From: Centrapalus pauciflorus
Lineage: Eukaryota; Streptophyta; Magnoliopsida; Asterales; Asteraceae
Reading direction: 5' to 3'
Length of the DNA: 64,000 nt
NCBI GenBank assembly: GCA_020465985.1
Contig: JAANYP010002832.1
Coordinates: 124,001-188,000, forward strand
The notes under the pieces were generated by a model. The model did no database searches. It was not told the DNA's origin and worked only from the letters and a program-made list of their open reading frames with translations. The position numbers were made by a program, and so were the translations under genes. Position 1 is the stretch's first letter. Each line of letters starts with the position of its first letter. Shown one piece after another: positions 50,877 through 64,000 of this stretch.

Positions 50877-52222
50877 AAAAAGCCAGGCGGGATAAAACGA
50901 GGTAACGAGATAAAGGAGCCGACGAGAGAAGCCACTGGCGGGAATATGAAACGATGGGATGATGTTGCCGGCGGAGAATTCTGAGGTGGCAACCCACACA
51001 GTCAGTCGGTGTGGATATACCCCTTACTCTTATGGTCATGCTTTTTATATTTAATGTAAAATAAATGTTTTCTTTTTTATTTTTTTTGTTGTCAAATTGA
51101 ATTATTTTACAAATCTTATAAAATTTTTATAAGTTAGATATAAATATTAAAAAGAAATTTAAAAATAGGTAACCAAAACTTTCTCTTTTTTTAATTGTTT
51201 AAAATAATCAAGTTCGTTTGCAATATAAAAAAGGATCAAATTTAATTTTTTTATCGCTTAAGGTAACCAATTTTATTTATAATAAAAAAATTCAAATTAT
51301 TTTTAACCATTTAAGATATCTAAATTATATAAATTTTTTGATCGTTTAAGGTAACCAAACATTAATTTGTTTAATCATTTAAGGTAATTGATATTTGCTT
51401 TTCTAAAACATTTACCTTAAATAAAAAATAAAGTTCGATCTTTTTCCTTTTTCAAACAAAGAATAACATGAACATCAGTCAGATCTGCAATCCGATGCAA
51501 GAACATCTAGAACCAATCTAAAACAAGAACAAGCCTGAAATGGTAGAACCAATCTAAAACAATTGAGAAGGGTTATGATTTGTTCAACAAACGCCTAGAT
51601 CTTCAAACAATGATTTCTATTGGAGGCTTCGACAGAGGGCAACTTCCTAATCTCTGACAAATTCGATTCAAGTAAAAACAATTTTGGAGGAGGAGGTTAA
51701 GGCTTGTTCAAGATACATATATTGATTGATAGACAAATGTTTTATTGGTAGTTTGATGGATAGTTTATTTGATTGTCTCTCTCTCTTGCTTACAATTTAA
51801 GCAAATGAATAACGTTAAGAGACCAAACTGATGTATTTATGAAACATATAATGTTAGCCAGAAATAGCCATCCTCTACTAGCAAACCGGTCAATTTTGAT
51901 TCCATTTATTTTATGAACTTTAATGTTTAACAAAGGACAAGTAACAAAAAAGTACACTTGTCATTGTCATCAATGAGGACCAAAACCAGTAAATGATCCT
52001 CCTCACCCAATTTCTCATCAACCATAATAATAACGACACTTATCTTAATAATATATATTATCATCAGACCATTTCAACTTGGAGACTCTCTGTAACTTAA
52101 TCAACACACAAGACAAACAATATTTATTTAAATAAATTAAAAGCCTTGAAACAATAATATTGATTTTACACAACAAAACTGCAACATTTGTCAATGGGTT
52201 TGTAACACAAGAGCAGTTGAAA
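50316..52222. other. Intergenic DNA downstream of the PRPP synthase gene
   Basis: Mostly AT-rich. A TA run (50816-50838) abuts a (GA)n run (50839-50871), followed by a GC-richer patch 50875-51010 of unknown origin. No supported gene; frames on both strands there lack recognisable domains. Confidence 0.4.
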
Positions 52223-55200
52223 TCAATCGATACCCAAACCGGAAAAGTGTTCAAAAGCACCCTGCACAAAGTGAAAGTATCTTCAAAAGTGTTCAAAACC
52301 ACCAAGTACAAGTACAAACTCATCTATTTCAACTTCCAACCATAACTGCTATTCTACGTTACACACAAATACACACGATAATTCATAACAAAATCCATTT
52401 TGAAATGCTATGGCACTATCTTGTCTAAAAACTTCTAAACCTAAGTAAGTTGATATTATCCACAACATTTCCATTTGAGAATCTCAAGCAGCAGTTCCTA
52501 TCCACTAAGGCTTCACTTTCAAACTTTTGACTATTATTCCATCATTCCTACAGGCAGGCATGTTCAATGGTAGTTTCATGTGTGGGGGTGAGAGAGAGAG
52601 AGAGAGAGAGAGGTTGTTTGAATGACATGAGGTTCGTGGGGTATTGGGATTTGAGTGTGCCCATAATTTCATTGGGTGTTCAAACAAATCCAAATCCTAA
52701 AAACTATCTACCATTTTAGATATCAGGATTTTCGGATTCGGATAGTCAATATTTTACTAAATATTGACCAACTATTATCATTTTAATGTGTACTTTTAAG
52801 TTTCCGCTTGATTTTATGTATTTCTTAATTAAAAATATGCATCTATAATTTTTTTAATAGTGATTTTTTTCAATTCTGAGTAAAGGAACTCTGGACACTC
52901 TCTGTTAGTGAGTATTTCCTTTTAATTTGTATTTGAATATATGAATTTGTATTTTATATATTTAAAGATCAAATCTATTAATCAAAGTGCTTTTTCGATT
53001 GCTCAAGATATCTCTTTTCAACAGAGTATATGATATGATTTATTTTTTAAAATTGATCAGGTTTTCGAATATTTATCCAAACCCAATAGTTCAAATTTCC
53101 GATTTGAAAATCCACCATCCGATTATCCGGTTTTGACCACCCCTAGATTTTCCTACTAGTCAACTTACAAGCAAGATTTATCCTCATAACAAGAAGGAAA
53201 AAAAAAAGATACTATTCGAGTATGTAGTTAAAGAAAAAAGGATAGTCCACCGCTCCATCCTCTGGGGGGGCCCACCGACTAGTCCCACGACTTACATGGA
53301 GGGGATAAATCGTATAACCCATAGTCATGGGACATTTTTGAACACCGAACCTCCACTATAGGGATGGGGAAATAATCCATCATGGGGACGGTACGTAGTT
53401 AAAGAGTACCAACATGTAGGGATACCAAATTGTCATTAGAGAGCCATTTGTGTACAGGAAATAATCCCATAGTAAATATTGATTATACTAAAATTCTGGT
53501 AACAGAGGTTCCCTCCTCCTATCTTATAGTTGCTTCAGAGTCACACTTAAGTTAAAACATCTTCATAAAAATATCTCAGTTATTATAGGGCAGTAAAAAT
53601 GTCGCCCAATCTTTTTTTATCTCGTTAAAGCTAATAATATATGCAAAAACAACAAAATAAATGTGCAACTTACAGCATAGTCATCATGGACGCGCCAGAT
53701 GGCCTCTCCAAGCAGGTTCGCTACTGATAAGATAGTCAGTTGAGGAAAATAATTCTGCTCAGACACTGGAATTGTATTCGTTATAATAACTTCTTGGAAA
53801 AGACCGCTTGACAATCTTTCAATAGCAGGAGGACTGCATTAAATCAAATGTTCACATGTTTCCTGAGTAACTGCTGAAGACATAAAGCAAGTACATAAAC
53901 TAATGGTGTGAACGATACCTAAAAACAGCATGTGTGCAGCATGCATATACTTCCCTTGCACCTTCATGATGCAGCAAGGCTGCTCCTTTGGAGATGGTAC
54001 CTATGATCCAAGAACCAATATTCAAAATAACACCTAAAAACAAACATCATAAAAGTAAACAAACTACAAGTCATAAGTAGAATGAGCTTTCTTGGCTCGA
54101 AGCTCAGCTCCATGAGAAGTTTAGTAGGTTAAGCCTTACATATGATTCTTGGAATAAAAATACAACCAAACCACATTTGGAAATTACAAGCCTGCTAAAG
54201 AGTTGAGATTAAAAAAAGATTCTAAAGTTTTGGCCCTGAATGGAGGGTAACATTACATTAAAGTATAAATAAAAAAGATTCTAGTTATACAATTATTTTG
54301 TAAAACAAATTTTTGTGATACTAAGATGTAGTTTAGCCATAGTGAGCAAAAGGCACAAAAATAATGAGGGAAATATAACAAGAAAAGGTCTATGATCTGT
54401 ACCATTACCGAACCACATAAACATACATTTTAAATAGCGTAACTTTGAGACTGCAGTATAGAGTTGGTGGCAGTAAGCCCTTTTTTTCACTACCACAAGT
54501 CCACAAATTGATAATAAAACAACATTTAAATAGCATAACATTGAGACTGCAGTATAAGACTTTTTATCAGGTTCTCCACTCTGGTTAACAAAGATGACAT
54601 CCTAAATTAATCATTTTTCATTCTATCAAAGTCGATGTGATTTTTCACTGCATACCATCTTGGAAAAAGAGTCTCTAGCCACATGCTCATCTTCCAAGTT
54701 AAAACAATAATATACAACGTCAGACATTGATATAACATAATGAGTAATAAATTGGGGCAAGAGAGAGAAATTTTACCAGCAGTGTCGATCATGTCATCCA
54801 CCATAACTGCTACTTTACCCTTTACATCGCCAATCAAATTCATTACCTGCATCATATCAGAAAGAGTAAAGGAGGGGGGTCCGGAAGGCAAGAGAGTGAA
54901 AGAAACATAAACTTCGGCAATTCATGACTCTGAATTATAGTTAAGACGAGATGTTTCAACGTGAAGAAACAGACACGCCTCAATCAGAGAGAACTGAGAA
55001 AACATGATAAGGAACCGGTAAATTTTTGGCATTGTCACAAACAAGGGCATTAAATTATATATTATACAATGACTGGAAAATATATTTTGCTAAATTGGGT
55101 CTTCAAGTTCAAATGTGAAGCTTGTTGTCCATGGACATAACTAGTAATATGGCACTGCATTTTATAGAAATATACTAGTTTATTAACCACAAACTTTAAT

Positions 55201-55623
55201 AAATATTGTTTTCTCACAATTATATAAAATATTGTTTTCTCAAAATTATATAAACTAAAAAATTATAAAGTAACATTGAATTTTAATATATTGAAATTTC
55301 TATTACTTGTGATATTTAACATCTATTAGTTAAACAAAAAAGATAGTCATTAATAACATTTAAGTTTGTTGTTGTTATTATAATTAGTTGATAGTTTTTT
55401 AAATGTTGATTGCTGCAATTATAATAGATCCTAAGAATAGGAACATTTTAAGGGATTTAAAAAGAAATGAACACTTATATCTATGTTGGTTTAATAATAT
55501 TAATTAACATATATTTTAAAAAATGCAAATTACAAATGTCAATTGGATATGAAGGCATGAGGCATTTTTAAGGTGAAGACAAATGGCAAATATTTTGATC
55601 ATTTACTAGCGCACGCACACATG

Positions 55624-55715
<92 letters not shown>

Positions 55716-58700
55716 GAGAGAGATAAACAGAGAAAAGAGATCTTTTGTGAACACTTTATTCGTTACAAACATTATGAACAAACCCAAAATGACTTTGAAT
55801 CCTATGAATCTTGTTGCAGACACTATTATGAACCCTTCTATTAACCTATGTATCTTGCTGCGCGCACACCACGTACGCACGCACACGCGCACGCATACAT
55901 CTATGTATATAGGATCAAATGAGAAGCTAAATATATCTTGAGAAGTTTGAGTAGCACTGTGATTCATTTTTTTATATATTGATTCATCATGATCTGAATA
56001 TATAAATAATGAATCATTAATTCCGGATTAAATAAATCAACAATTCATTACTTTTTTATACTGATTCATTCGTTTTTTATTTTAAAATAATGAGTCACAA
56101 ATTCCAAAATAAGTGAATCAATATACAAAATTAGTAAATCAATATACAAAGTTGGTGAATCATAGTGTTTCAGACTCTTCTCAATACATATTTAGCTTCT
56201 CACAATAACCTAAGTCTATACGTGTGTGTGTGTGTATGTGTGTGTATGTAAGGATCAAGAAGGAACCATATCTTTCGATAAGTATATGTGGGTAACTGTC
56301 AAGATGAATAATATTTTTTTGCCTGCATATGTAAAAATTAACATTATAAGTATATGTGAATAAAAAAAATTGCATTTCATGTTCTATAAATCCATAGAAG
56401 GTTGATGTGAATGTATATATACATTTACTTACATCAACCCATCTGTACACTCAGTCACTCACATTTCATTTTAAAGATTTTACGAAACACGAAATATGAG
56501 TGAATGTATATATATACACTTAAAATGTTATTATAGGGTCAATTCCATAAAATAGCAATAGCTTTCTTTGTATTTTTACCGTTATAACAACATTATTTAT
56601 TTTTTATCACTAATAACATCAACTTTTATATTTTTCATAGCTAATAGCATAAAATTTTATATTTTGTATAATTAATACTATTTATAGCATCAACCTTTTT
56701 TACTTTTGCATATAAATGGTTAAAAATATAAAAGTTGATGCTATCAAATATTATTAATGATTACAAAAAATAGATCGTGTTTCTATAAACAGTAAAAAAA
56801 ATAATAAGTTGTTGCTATTTTTGTCAATTGGCCCTAATTTATACATATATATGTAAAAGAAGACGAAAAAAGTATTATTCATCGTGACCAACAGCTACCG
56901 AAACAAGTGGTTCGTTCTCAATCTCGATCTCTGTGTGTGTATGTGTGTGTATAGAGGGGGATCAAGAATTCACGATCAATAGGGTACCACATCTTTCGAA
57001 GGGTACTCGGGTACTACTAAAAAACGAAAACAGTTTTTGGTATTTTTGCATATCGATGTGTATATATATAAAGTCACATACTTCTGGGTTGTGTAAGTCT
57101 ATAAAGTGACTATATATATGTATCACATATTTCTTCATACATTCACAAGGTCATTTATAAACTTAAAAGACAAAAAATGCAACTTTTCACATTTATAATG
57201 TTAAATTATACATTGAAATACCCAAAAAAAAAAAATGAGATTTTATCATTGAAAGTGGTAGACACGGTTCAAGAGAGAGCCAATCTATCGGTAGAACCAG
57301 AAGAACCAAGCCTAAAATCATTTTCCAAATATTTTTCATTTCTATGTTTAAATTAACATTAAAAGCCCATATATAAAAGTTCACATGTTTTCGAGTTTTG
57401 TAAGTACGTTAAAACATACATTCACATCAACCTCTGTACATTCACATTCACATTACACCCATTCATTCACATGGCGCTTTGGAGACCTTACAAAACTCAA
57501 AAACATGTGATTTATTTTTTAAATAGTCTTGTATCACTTATCTAAATTTGAAAATGATATAGAGAAAGTTTTTAGAAAAAAAAAAATTAAGTTTGGTTCT
57601 ACTTCATTTCCCTAGTTAGCATCATGCATTAGAAGTTGACTGTCAACTCAGACAGACCGCAAGTTGGAAGGGAGAGAAGGAAGAGAGGGTGAAGGAGATA
57701 TTGAGGAAGATCTTCTTTTGGAAGCCATGAAAGCACGTGTAATTGTATGATTTGTCTCTCTGGGAAAATTCTATGTACATAGTACAAACATTCATTTACA
57801 TAAGATATTAGGCCTAGACATAGAAAATAAATCAATCATCACCCTAATTGACAGCCTATAATTATAATATAAAAGGTACATATTAGGAGCAAACTTAAAC
57901 GATTAGAATAACAACTTATGGTGTGGTGTGGTGTGACCATGTAAGTATCAAAAGAATGTTGCTTCTTCATAATCAGAATGTCACAGGTTTCATGGTTGAA
58001 ACAATATTATTGCAAAATGCAAGGGAAGGATTTGTATCCCTCCAACAATCTGGCAACTGGCAAGGCCAAGCAGCCTTGGGTAGTAATGAAGGTTACATCA
58101 ACAACACAGATGGCAGATGAAGAATAGATAATGAAAATATGAAAAGAAAATAAATGATATCAAATACATAGAAGACCTTACCTCTGCAGAATTGTGTCCA
58201 TGACGTCGCTTATCAACAATGGCCAATGGTGCATCAGATAATTTCTTTGCAAAAGCTCGAGCTCTAGCAACTCCTCCAACATCTGGGGAGACCACTACTA
58301 AATCCTCAACGCAAATGGTTTTGCTAGCAAGGTAATCAAGTATGACCGGCTAGTTATCAACAAGAAACAACATTAGCAACCAATATAGAAATTCAATATA
58401 GATGTGGAAATGGAATCCAAACATGGAAGTATAATCAACTAACACCAAGATGGAGGGAAAATATTACAATGAATCCCACCAATATTTCCAATCAATACCC
58501 AAAAACAATCAAAAACTGAATTTATATCACATGACTTAATCAGAATCTATACACCCACAAAAAATATACAGAATTAACCTGATCAAAAAGGTCTTAATAA
58601 TGTCTTATTACCTGACCGTGTACGTGGTCAACTGGAATGTCAAAATAGCCTATAGATTGCCCAGAATGAAGATCACAAGCAAGAACACGGTCTGCCCCAG

Positions 58701-61700
58701 CTTCTGTTATAAGATTTGCAACAAGTTTTGCTGCGATCGATTCCCGCCCTTGAGTCTGAACCATCAGTGGAAGAAAATACATATAAAATTCAAGTTTAAT
58801 AAAGCCACAGTTGAGACTACATTGAGCCCTTCTATAATAATGTCCAGATTGAAACAAAATGTCATAAAACACCATTATTTTTTTTCCAAGTATCAGACTA
58901 TCCACAAATCCCTCACAAAATCTTTACCAGTATCATGTATGAACCTAGTGTGACTAGATATTTGGTTTTTCTTATTCCAATTAATTCAACGAATACTAAC
59001 TTTAAGGTCAGGTTGAAGTAGAAGAGATATCTAGGCATCTAGCAAACAGCAAAGAAATCAGTAGATCATTTAATCAACACATGGAAACAAAACTGTGAGA
59101 ACCCATAAACTATCACAACCACACAAGATACTTCATAACAGAATACGATTAGTAAATACCTGCAATTATAATGAATTATCTCTAGTGGAGTTAGTACGTT
59201 AATCAAGTAAAATCATGATTTCATCTACTTCGAAATAAATACTTTTTTACATCAAACAACATACTATAGAATTATTTATAATAACCTAAGAAAGGACAAA
59301 CAGGAAGGATTTCTATGACCCTTGGCATTAGAAGATTAGTGTATAGATGACATAGAGCAACTCTCTCTTGCTCCTGTCGCACGAGTCAAGAACTTGAATG
59401 ACACTTGGCATTAGAGGATTGGCAACTAGGTGAAGTTAAAGGAGAAGGATTTATATGACACTGGCCTTAGAGAATCAAGAAAGCCAAGCATGGAGGGAGT
59501 GTGTGATCATTAGGAGGGTAGAGAAATAAAACAAAGGGAACAAAGCTAAATTTCATAAATGGGAAGGAGCTCTGGACAAGAAAGAGGAGGAAGTTGGATG
59601 CTCTAAGCAAGAATATCCTAGAAATTCTTCATCATTTGTCCTTTCTTTGGCAATTATAACGTAGGTTGTTTATTATATAATGATACTTATTTCAAAGTGA
59701 ATTAAATCGTGATTCCACATAATTTTTACCATGTTCAACTAATTTTTATCGACTTAGTTTTGGATCATTCACCATGTAATGCCCATAAATGCAGTTAATT
59801 TGTTAATGGTTCTCAAAAACAAGTGATACACAAATGTAGGGAAAACAATAATCTACATGAAAAAGATATAGTAACCCAAACGCCTAATTATCATGGTGTG
59901 TACACTCTGAAGTTGTGAACATAACTCAATTAAATTAAAAAATACTGACTTAATCCTTGTTGTTTATTCGACATATCAATAAGGAAAAGAAATCAATTAA
60001 GTTCAGGAAGAAAAAAACTTGCAAATTTGTTTTCATGATTAAATGGTATTGTTTAGCCTAGTTCTCTAGTTCATTATCTGCAATTTTAATTGCACACCAC
60101 TTGATAATACGTTACCTTCCTATCAGCCCTTGCATATCCAAAGTATGGGATCACTGCGGTAACGGTTTTTGCAGATGCCCTCCTGCAAGCATCTATCATT
60201 ACCAAAAGCTCCATAAGATTCTCATTTGCGGGAGGACATGTTGGTTGCACAAGAAATACATCACAGCCTCTTACACTCTCCTGCAACTGAACATATACTT
60301 CACCATCTGCAAAACGTTTTATCTTGATATCTCCAAGGTCCAGACCCATGTAGCATGCAATTTCCTATCCCACACAACCAAATGAATAAGCACGACAGGC
60401 TAATGCCAAACAAACAAAACTTCCAAAATAAAAAATGCCCATTGCAAAAGGTGCAACAGAAAAGCTTGTATCTGACATAAACAGGTACCAAAATTTGATG
60501 GTTTAATCCCATATCAAGGGATAGTAAAAAGGTATAATATTTCCCTATCATTGAAAATGAAGACACGAAAGCAACACTTGATTCTTTCACTTCCATAGTT
60601 CCATACCCATGTAGCTTGGGGCCTTTCCTTTTGGAACAATTGAATCTGTATAAAGTGGATCCAATCATCCAAATTCCAATGCATACCACCAAAACGTTCT
60701 TTGGGATTCAACAAAGTAGTTAACTTATATGCTAAAAATTTTGTTTAATTGTGAACATAAACAGAAATCTCCACTCTTCTTGCATAAATTTAATGAAGGG
60801 TACCCGCATGACAAAGACAACAATGTGTTCGCCATAGGCAGAATTATATACCTGTGAAAGTGTGGGATTGGCAGTTCCTGAAAACACCCGAAGTCTGGTT
60901 TCATCTTTCTTAACTGGATCTCTTTCAAACTCATATGGAGTAAAGAATTTAGGGGATGCTTCTTGGTTGCTGGTAAGGGTTTGTACACCAGGCCTCCCAT
61001 TTTCCTTGAAGTTGACCCTGCAGCTCTGAATCCAAAACAAAAGACTTGCTATATATACCTGAATTTTTTTTATTTGATACAACTTTTTGGAAACCTATAA
61101 AGCCATGCAACTTTGTAGAATCACAAATACATGGTCCTGCTTGGTAATTTGAATTAAAAGTCCATGTGACTTTATAATCATGCCCAAACTTAACACATCC
61201 ATCCTATTCTATTTGCTTCTCTGATACCACCTGTTTAATGGTCTCTTGTCAAACTTTTAAACCTAGAGTAAGTAACAGACCTCATCAAATTGATTGTATT
61301 ATGCAAATACAATGATTTCACAATAAGACAATCTTAGCCATCAAATGGAATACCCACAAAATTGACTAATTTATGTAAATAATTATATCCATATTGTGTG
61401 TGCATATATATAATATACTTGCATTATTAATTAATGTGATTATATATAGCCCCGTCATCTTATATAAACATATGTCTAATTTTTCGAAGATGTAATTGTA
61501 CGCAAATTCAATAAAAATAAATATTCAAATATCCTAGTTGTTATATAACCATTACAATTGTTAAATAATAGTTCAGATGGATTTTTTTCTATTAAATAAA
61601 CAAGCTATGACTTTCAGTGGACTTGGACTGTAATTTCATTTCACAAAACCAATATCTAGAATTTGTTGTGTTCTACATATGTGTGCATTCATGACATTAT

Positions 61701-62390
61701 TTTTCTTCTTGCTCCTTGTGGAATATCTTGTAGTTATTTAATTAAAATTATTTGACCTGTTGACCACCAGTAAACTGTACAATACTACAATATATCTTCG
61801 TAATTCCTGAGAAATGAAACTATTCACTTTTTGGGATTTATGCATGTACAACACTGGTTTTTTTCTGAAAGCTAGAGTGAAGTACAATACAACAGATGTA
61901 ACAATGCTCTAGCCTTCGTATTCATACAATTTAAAATTTCTTCCACCTAGTTTATACTTTATAGTTGTTCGATAGAACAATTCAAAGAACATAACGTGAA
62001 AGTGCCAAAAAGAGTTTTGTATATATGTATTCAAATCAATTTCATTACTGAACACATAACACATACAGCATAACAAATAAAGAAGACAAACTGAAAGCCA
62101 GCCATTTTTATTAGCAATCAGTACATGATATCATGGACATAAACACACGCAAGCATGCATAGATATACACTGAAAGTACTCAAACACGTTAATTCGTTCA
62201 TAGCAAATAGCACAAAATTGAACGTATTGAATACATACAACGAAATGCATGTGTTTCAGAACAAAGAATATATTAAATCTAAATGGTAGTGAGAGTTAGA
62301 ACTCACAATCAAGGCGTTTCTTGCAGGGATAGCGGATCGAAATTTGTTCGTCGTTGCAAGATTTCCAGAAGAGAAGGCAAGAGAAGCCAT
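52223..62390 (-). CDS. PRS: Ribose-phosphate pyrophosphokinase (PRPP synthase), probably plastid class I
   Basis: Makes phosphoribosyl pyrophosphate from ribose-5-phosphate and ATP for nucleotide, His and Trp synthesis. Exons in transcription order: 62307-62390, 60852-61025, 60116-60364, 58612-58755, 58182-58349, 54777-54846, 53919-54000, 53674-53833, 52223-52261. GT-AG junctions and phases agree throughout, giving 389 residues; the Arabidopsis plastid-type enzymes are about 400. The start is fixed by an in-frame TAG two codons upstream. Residues 1-28 (MASLAFSSGNLATTNKF...) are Ser/Thr/Arg-rich, like a transit peptide. Motifs: FSGTANP (48-54), RFADGE and YARADRK (exon 3), DLHSGQ (198-203), SPDVGG and KRRHGHN (exon 5), and the PRPP loop DDMIDTAGT (290-298). 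The last exon encodes GAFEHFSGLGID. The protein resembles PRS1/2/5 from memory; which orthologue is unresolved. Confidence 0.94.
55629..55722. repeat. (TA)n-(GA)n compound microsatellite in PRS intron
   Basis: A TA run 55629-55684 abuts a GA-rich run 55685-55722. It is followed by GTGAACACTTTATTCG and TCCTATGAATCTTGTTGC, which resemble the (TA)n-flanked element at 29430-29816, perhaps a truncated relative. Confidence 0.6.
55910..56212. mobile_element. Small TIR element in PRS intron
   Basis: Left end AGGATCAAATGAGAAGCTAA, right end TTAGCTTCTCACAATAACCT, forming imperfect inverted repeats of about 40 bp. The interior is rich in TGATTCA/TGAATCA words. No duplication could be fixed. Confidence 0.5.
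56535..56835. mobile_element. MITE with AGGGTCAATT ends in PRS intron
   Basis: 301 bp. Left end AGGGTCAATTCCATAAAATA, right end TTTTTGTCAATTGGCCCT. TIR plus subterminal GCTATTxxTAGCAAC-like words. No matching target duplication is visible, so the superfamily is open. Confidence 0.55.
57920..58090 (+). mobile_element. Au-like SINE in PRS intron
   Basis: A tRNA-like head (CATAATCAGAATGTCACAGG with a T-arm-like GGTTTCATGGTTGAAAC) is followed by ATTGCAAAATGCAAGGGAAGG, a decayed form of the Au SINE core TTGC-AAATGCAGGGTAAGG. CCCTCC and GCCTTGGGTA then follow. It lies about 90 bp from exon 5 of the minus-strand PRPP synthase gene, in the opposite orientation. It is too diverged for a functional tRNA. 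Confidence 0.5.
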
Positions 62391-63927
62391 CAGCTAATCG
62401 TATGAGGATTACAGAAGGAACATTCGATGAGCGTCGGAGAGAGGGGAGCAGGGGGTTTAGGGTTTCACCGTCTTTGCCAGGTTTTTCATTCAGAGGAACA
62501 TATTTGCTGACGGTGTATTGCACAATTATCCGGCGGATTTTCAGAGCATAATGCCCCCCCGCCGTAATTGGTCAAAAATGAGGGTCACACAGTCGCTAAC
62601 TAATCATGCTTTAGATTTAAAAAAAAATTAAATGCTTTTAATTGAAATTTATTCTTTTATCCGTTATATAGGATTTTAATAAAATTAGTTACACCCCACA
62701 AGATTTTATGGAAGAATATATTATAAGTTTCATTATTGGTTAAAGATATTTATTATTTATTATTCAAAAAATAATGATATAAAAATATCACTCATGTATG
62801 AAAATGAAATCATATGATTGGTCCGTTCTAATTAATATATGAATCACACTATTAATATTTAATAATGTATTGTCATTCTTCCTTTAACATTGTTAAGAGT
62901 CATCATTTATAATTATGTATTTTAAACATATCAATCATTCTTCTTGGTTAAATAATATATTTTACACATCGTTTTCTAATAAAATAAATAATGATTAAAT
63001 TTAACATCAAGAAAATACAAATTACAGAAAATATAATTCTTTATTATATTAATTGTTTATATCTGTTATTTAATATTGATATCATTTTAAATATATTAGC
63101 ATGCCCTGTTTAATGATGTATGCTGCTTGAAAAATAATTAGTTTTATGCTAATTGTATCATTACTCAAGTCTGATTCAAATGGAAAAAAATGTAAAACAT
63201 CATTCATTAAACAATAATAAAGGGTGTAAAATGAAAATGGTACTAATCTAATATCGAGTGAAATGTAATTTGTCAAAAAAATTAATGGAAAACAATAAAA
63301 ATATGATTAGAAAATTGATCAAAATGAATCAGAATAAAAATATAATTTATTAAAAAATAATGATACACATGTTTATAGTATGTCTTTATATTCATTTATT
63401 CTTTTGAAAGGCAGAAATTATATTACTAACGAAAGAGATAGCAGTGGACATATCAAATCATTTTAGTAATGTATTTATTTATGTAACAAATGGATCACAC
63501 AATTTTCTTTCATTCCATCTCATTCTTTGGTTTTGGTTAGTGCTACCATCTAACCGAGTAATCGTGCTTGCTAAACCCACTCATTTTAGGTCAGCAAAGC
63601 ATGCTGCCAAAACCCCACTGATTGCACCATCATCATGATCAAAACTCAAACAAGTGGATGGATCATCGAAAAAATTTATTATTACCGTCATCGGAAAAAC
63701 ATCGATGCCAAAATTTGGGTATAAATGTACCCAAGCCGTCTAATAAAACACAGAAAAATAGCTCCAGAGGATCGATCCCTTCAAGTCCAATATTACAATG
63801 AACAAGAACCCGATTGATTTATGTCTCATTTGGTGCCAACCCTGTACTATATTAATTAAATCCACAAAAAAAAAAACCACGCTTTTACAGGTTAGGTTTT
63901 TTTACAACGATCATCATTAATACAAGG
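62391..63927. other. Intergenic DNA upstream of the PRPP synthase gene
   Basis: The first about 170 bp (62391-62560), GC-richer than the rest, are the likely 5' leader and promoter of the minus-strand PRPP synthase gene. Beyond that it is AT-rich with no gene or clear repeat seen. The last part may include the 3' untranslated region of a gene entering from the right. Confidence 0.4.
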
Positions 63928-64000
63928 TCAGGATGATGAATATATAGGAGCTGGCAGAAAAGGAAACGGGGCAACAGAAGCATACGCTACAGGTGGACGT
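63928..64000 (-). CDS. Possible C-terminal end of an unidentified gene
   Basis: On the minus strand an open frame enters from the window edge and ends at TGA (63928-63930), reading RPPVAYASVAPFPFLPAPIY then SSS. The 70 bases are far GC-richer than the flank and Pro/Ala-rich, like the tail of a real protein. No family is recognised, and such a short stretch may be open by chance. Confidence 0.35.
   Translation of the reverse strand, partial: RPPVAYASVAPFPFLPAPIYSSS

Noticed and set aside
50752..51039. Minus-strand frame with Ser-Leu and Tyr-Ile repeats
   Set aside because: Mostly microsatellite translation; the GC-richer head shows no domain.
53617..53673. Alternative C-terminus of the PRPP synthase reading through the donor
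   Set aside because: The tail is unlike the family, whereas the 39-nt exon at 52223-52261 gives the expected ending.
57920..57995. Functional tRNA-Met gene
   Set aside because: Arms do not pair, and the T-arm is broken and followed by a SINE core; treated as a SINE head.
62354..62551. Plus-strand frame over PRPP synthase exon 1
   Set aside because: Antisense to the coding exon; no domain and no splice support.

Overview
The window looks like plant nuclear DNA, most likely from a eudicot. It is very AT-rich, genes are broken by AT-rich GT-AG introns, and it is full of MITE-type transposons, (TA)n microsatellites, a Helitron candidate and solo LTRs. Three host genes can be assembled exon by exon with matching splice phases. 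A fourth may enter at the right edge. No complete autonomous transposon is visible. The species cannot be fixed from sequence alone.

Layout. 1-8951 (+): 3' two thirds of a MATE/DETOXIFICATION transporter gene (seven exons seen). Its introns are inflated by a palindrome-bearing MITE family, a (TA)n-flanked element with 214-bp tandem repeats, and an 887-bp foldback with a 9-bp target duplication. 8952-13660: AT-rich intergenic DNA with a GC-rich hAT element. 13661-18247 (-): complete nine-exon CER1-type gene (622 aa) for cuticular alkane formation. 18248-52222: about 34 kb of repeats. It holds a LINE reverse-transcriptase relic, a Helitron candidate, a foldback element interrupted by a second element that carries a captured and frameshifted gene, a clean 9-bp-TSD foldback, hAT, CACTA and Harbinger-type elements, two related solo LTRs, and a family of elements that sit inside (TA)n runs. 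52223-62390 (-): complete nine-exon ribose-phosphate pyrophosphokinase gene (389 aa, probable plastid transit peptide), ending in a 39-nt exon. 62391-64000: AT-rich DNA, with a possible 3' coding end of another minus-strand gene at the edge.

The host genes do not form a pathway: a membrane exporter, a wax enzyme and a PRPP synthase. The most unusual material is the transposon biology. Terminal inverted repeats (TIRs) and target-site duplications (TSDs) of several elements can be read directly. One 3.4-kb CACTA insertion is supported by an unoccupied paralogous site elsewhere in the window. A (TA)n-associated repeat family carries arrays of the palindrome TGATGCATCA.
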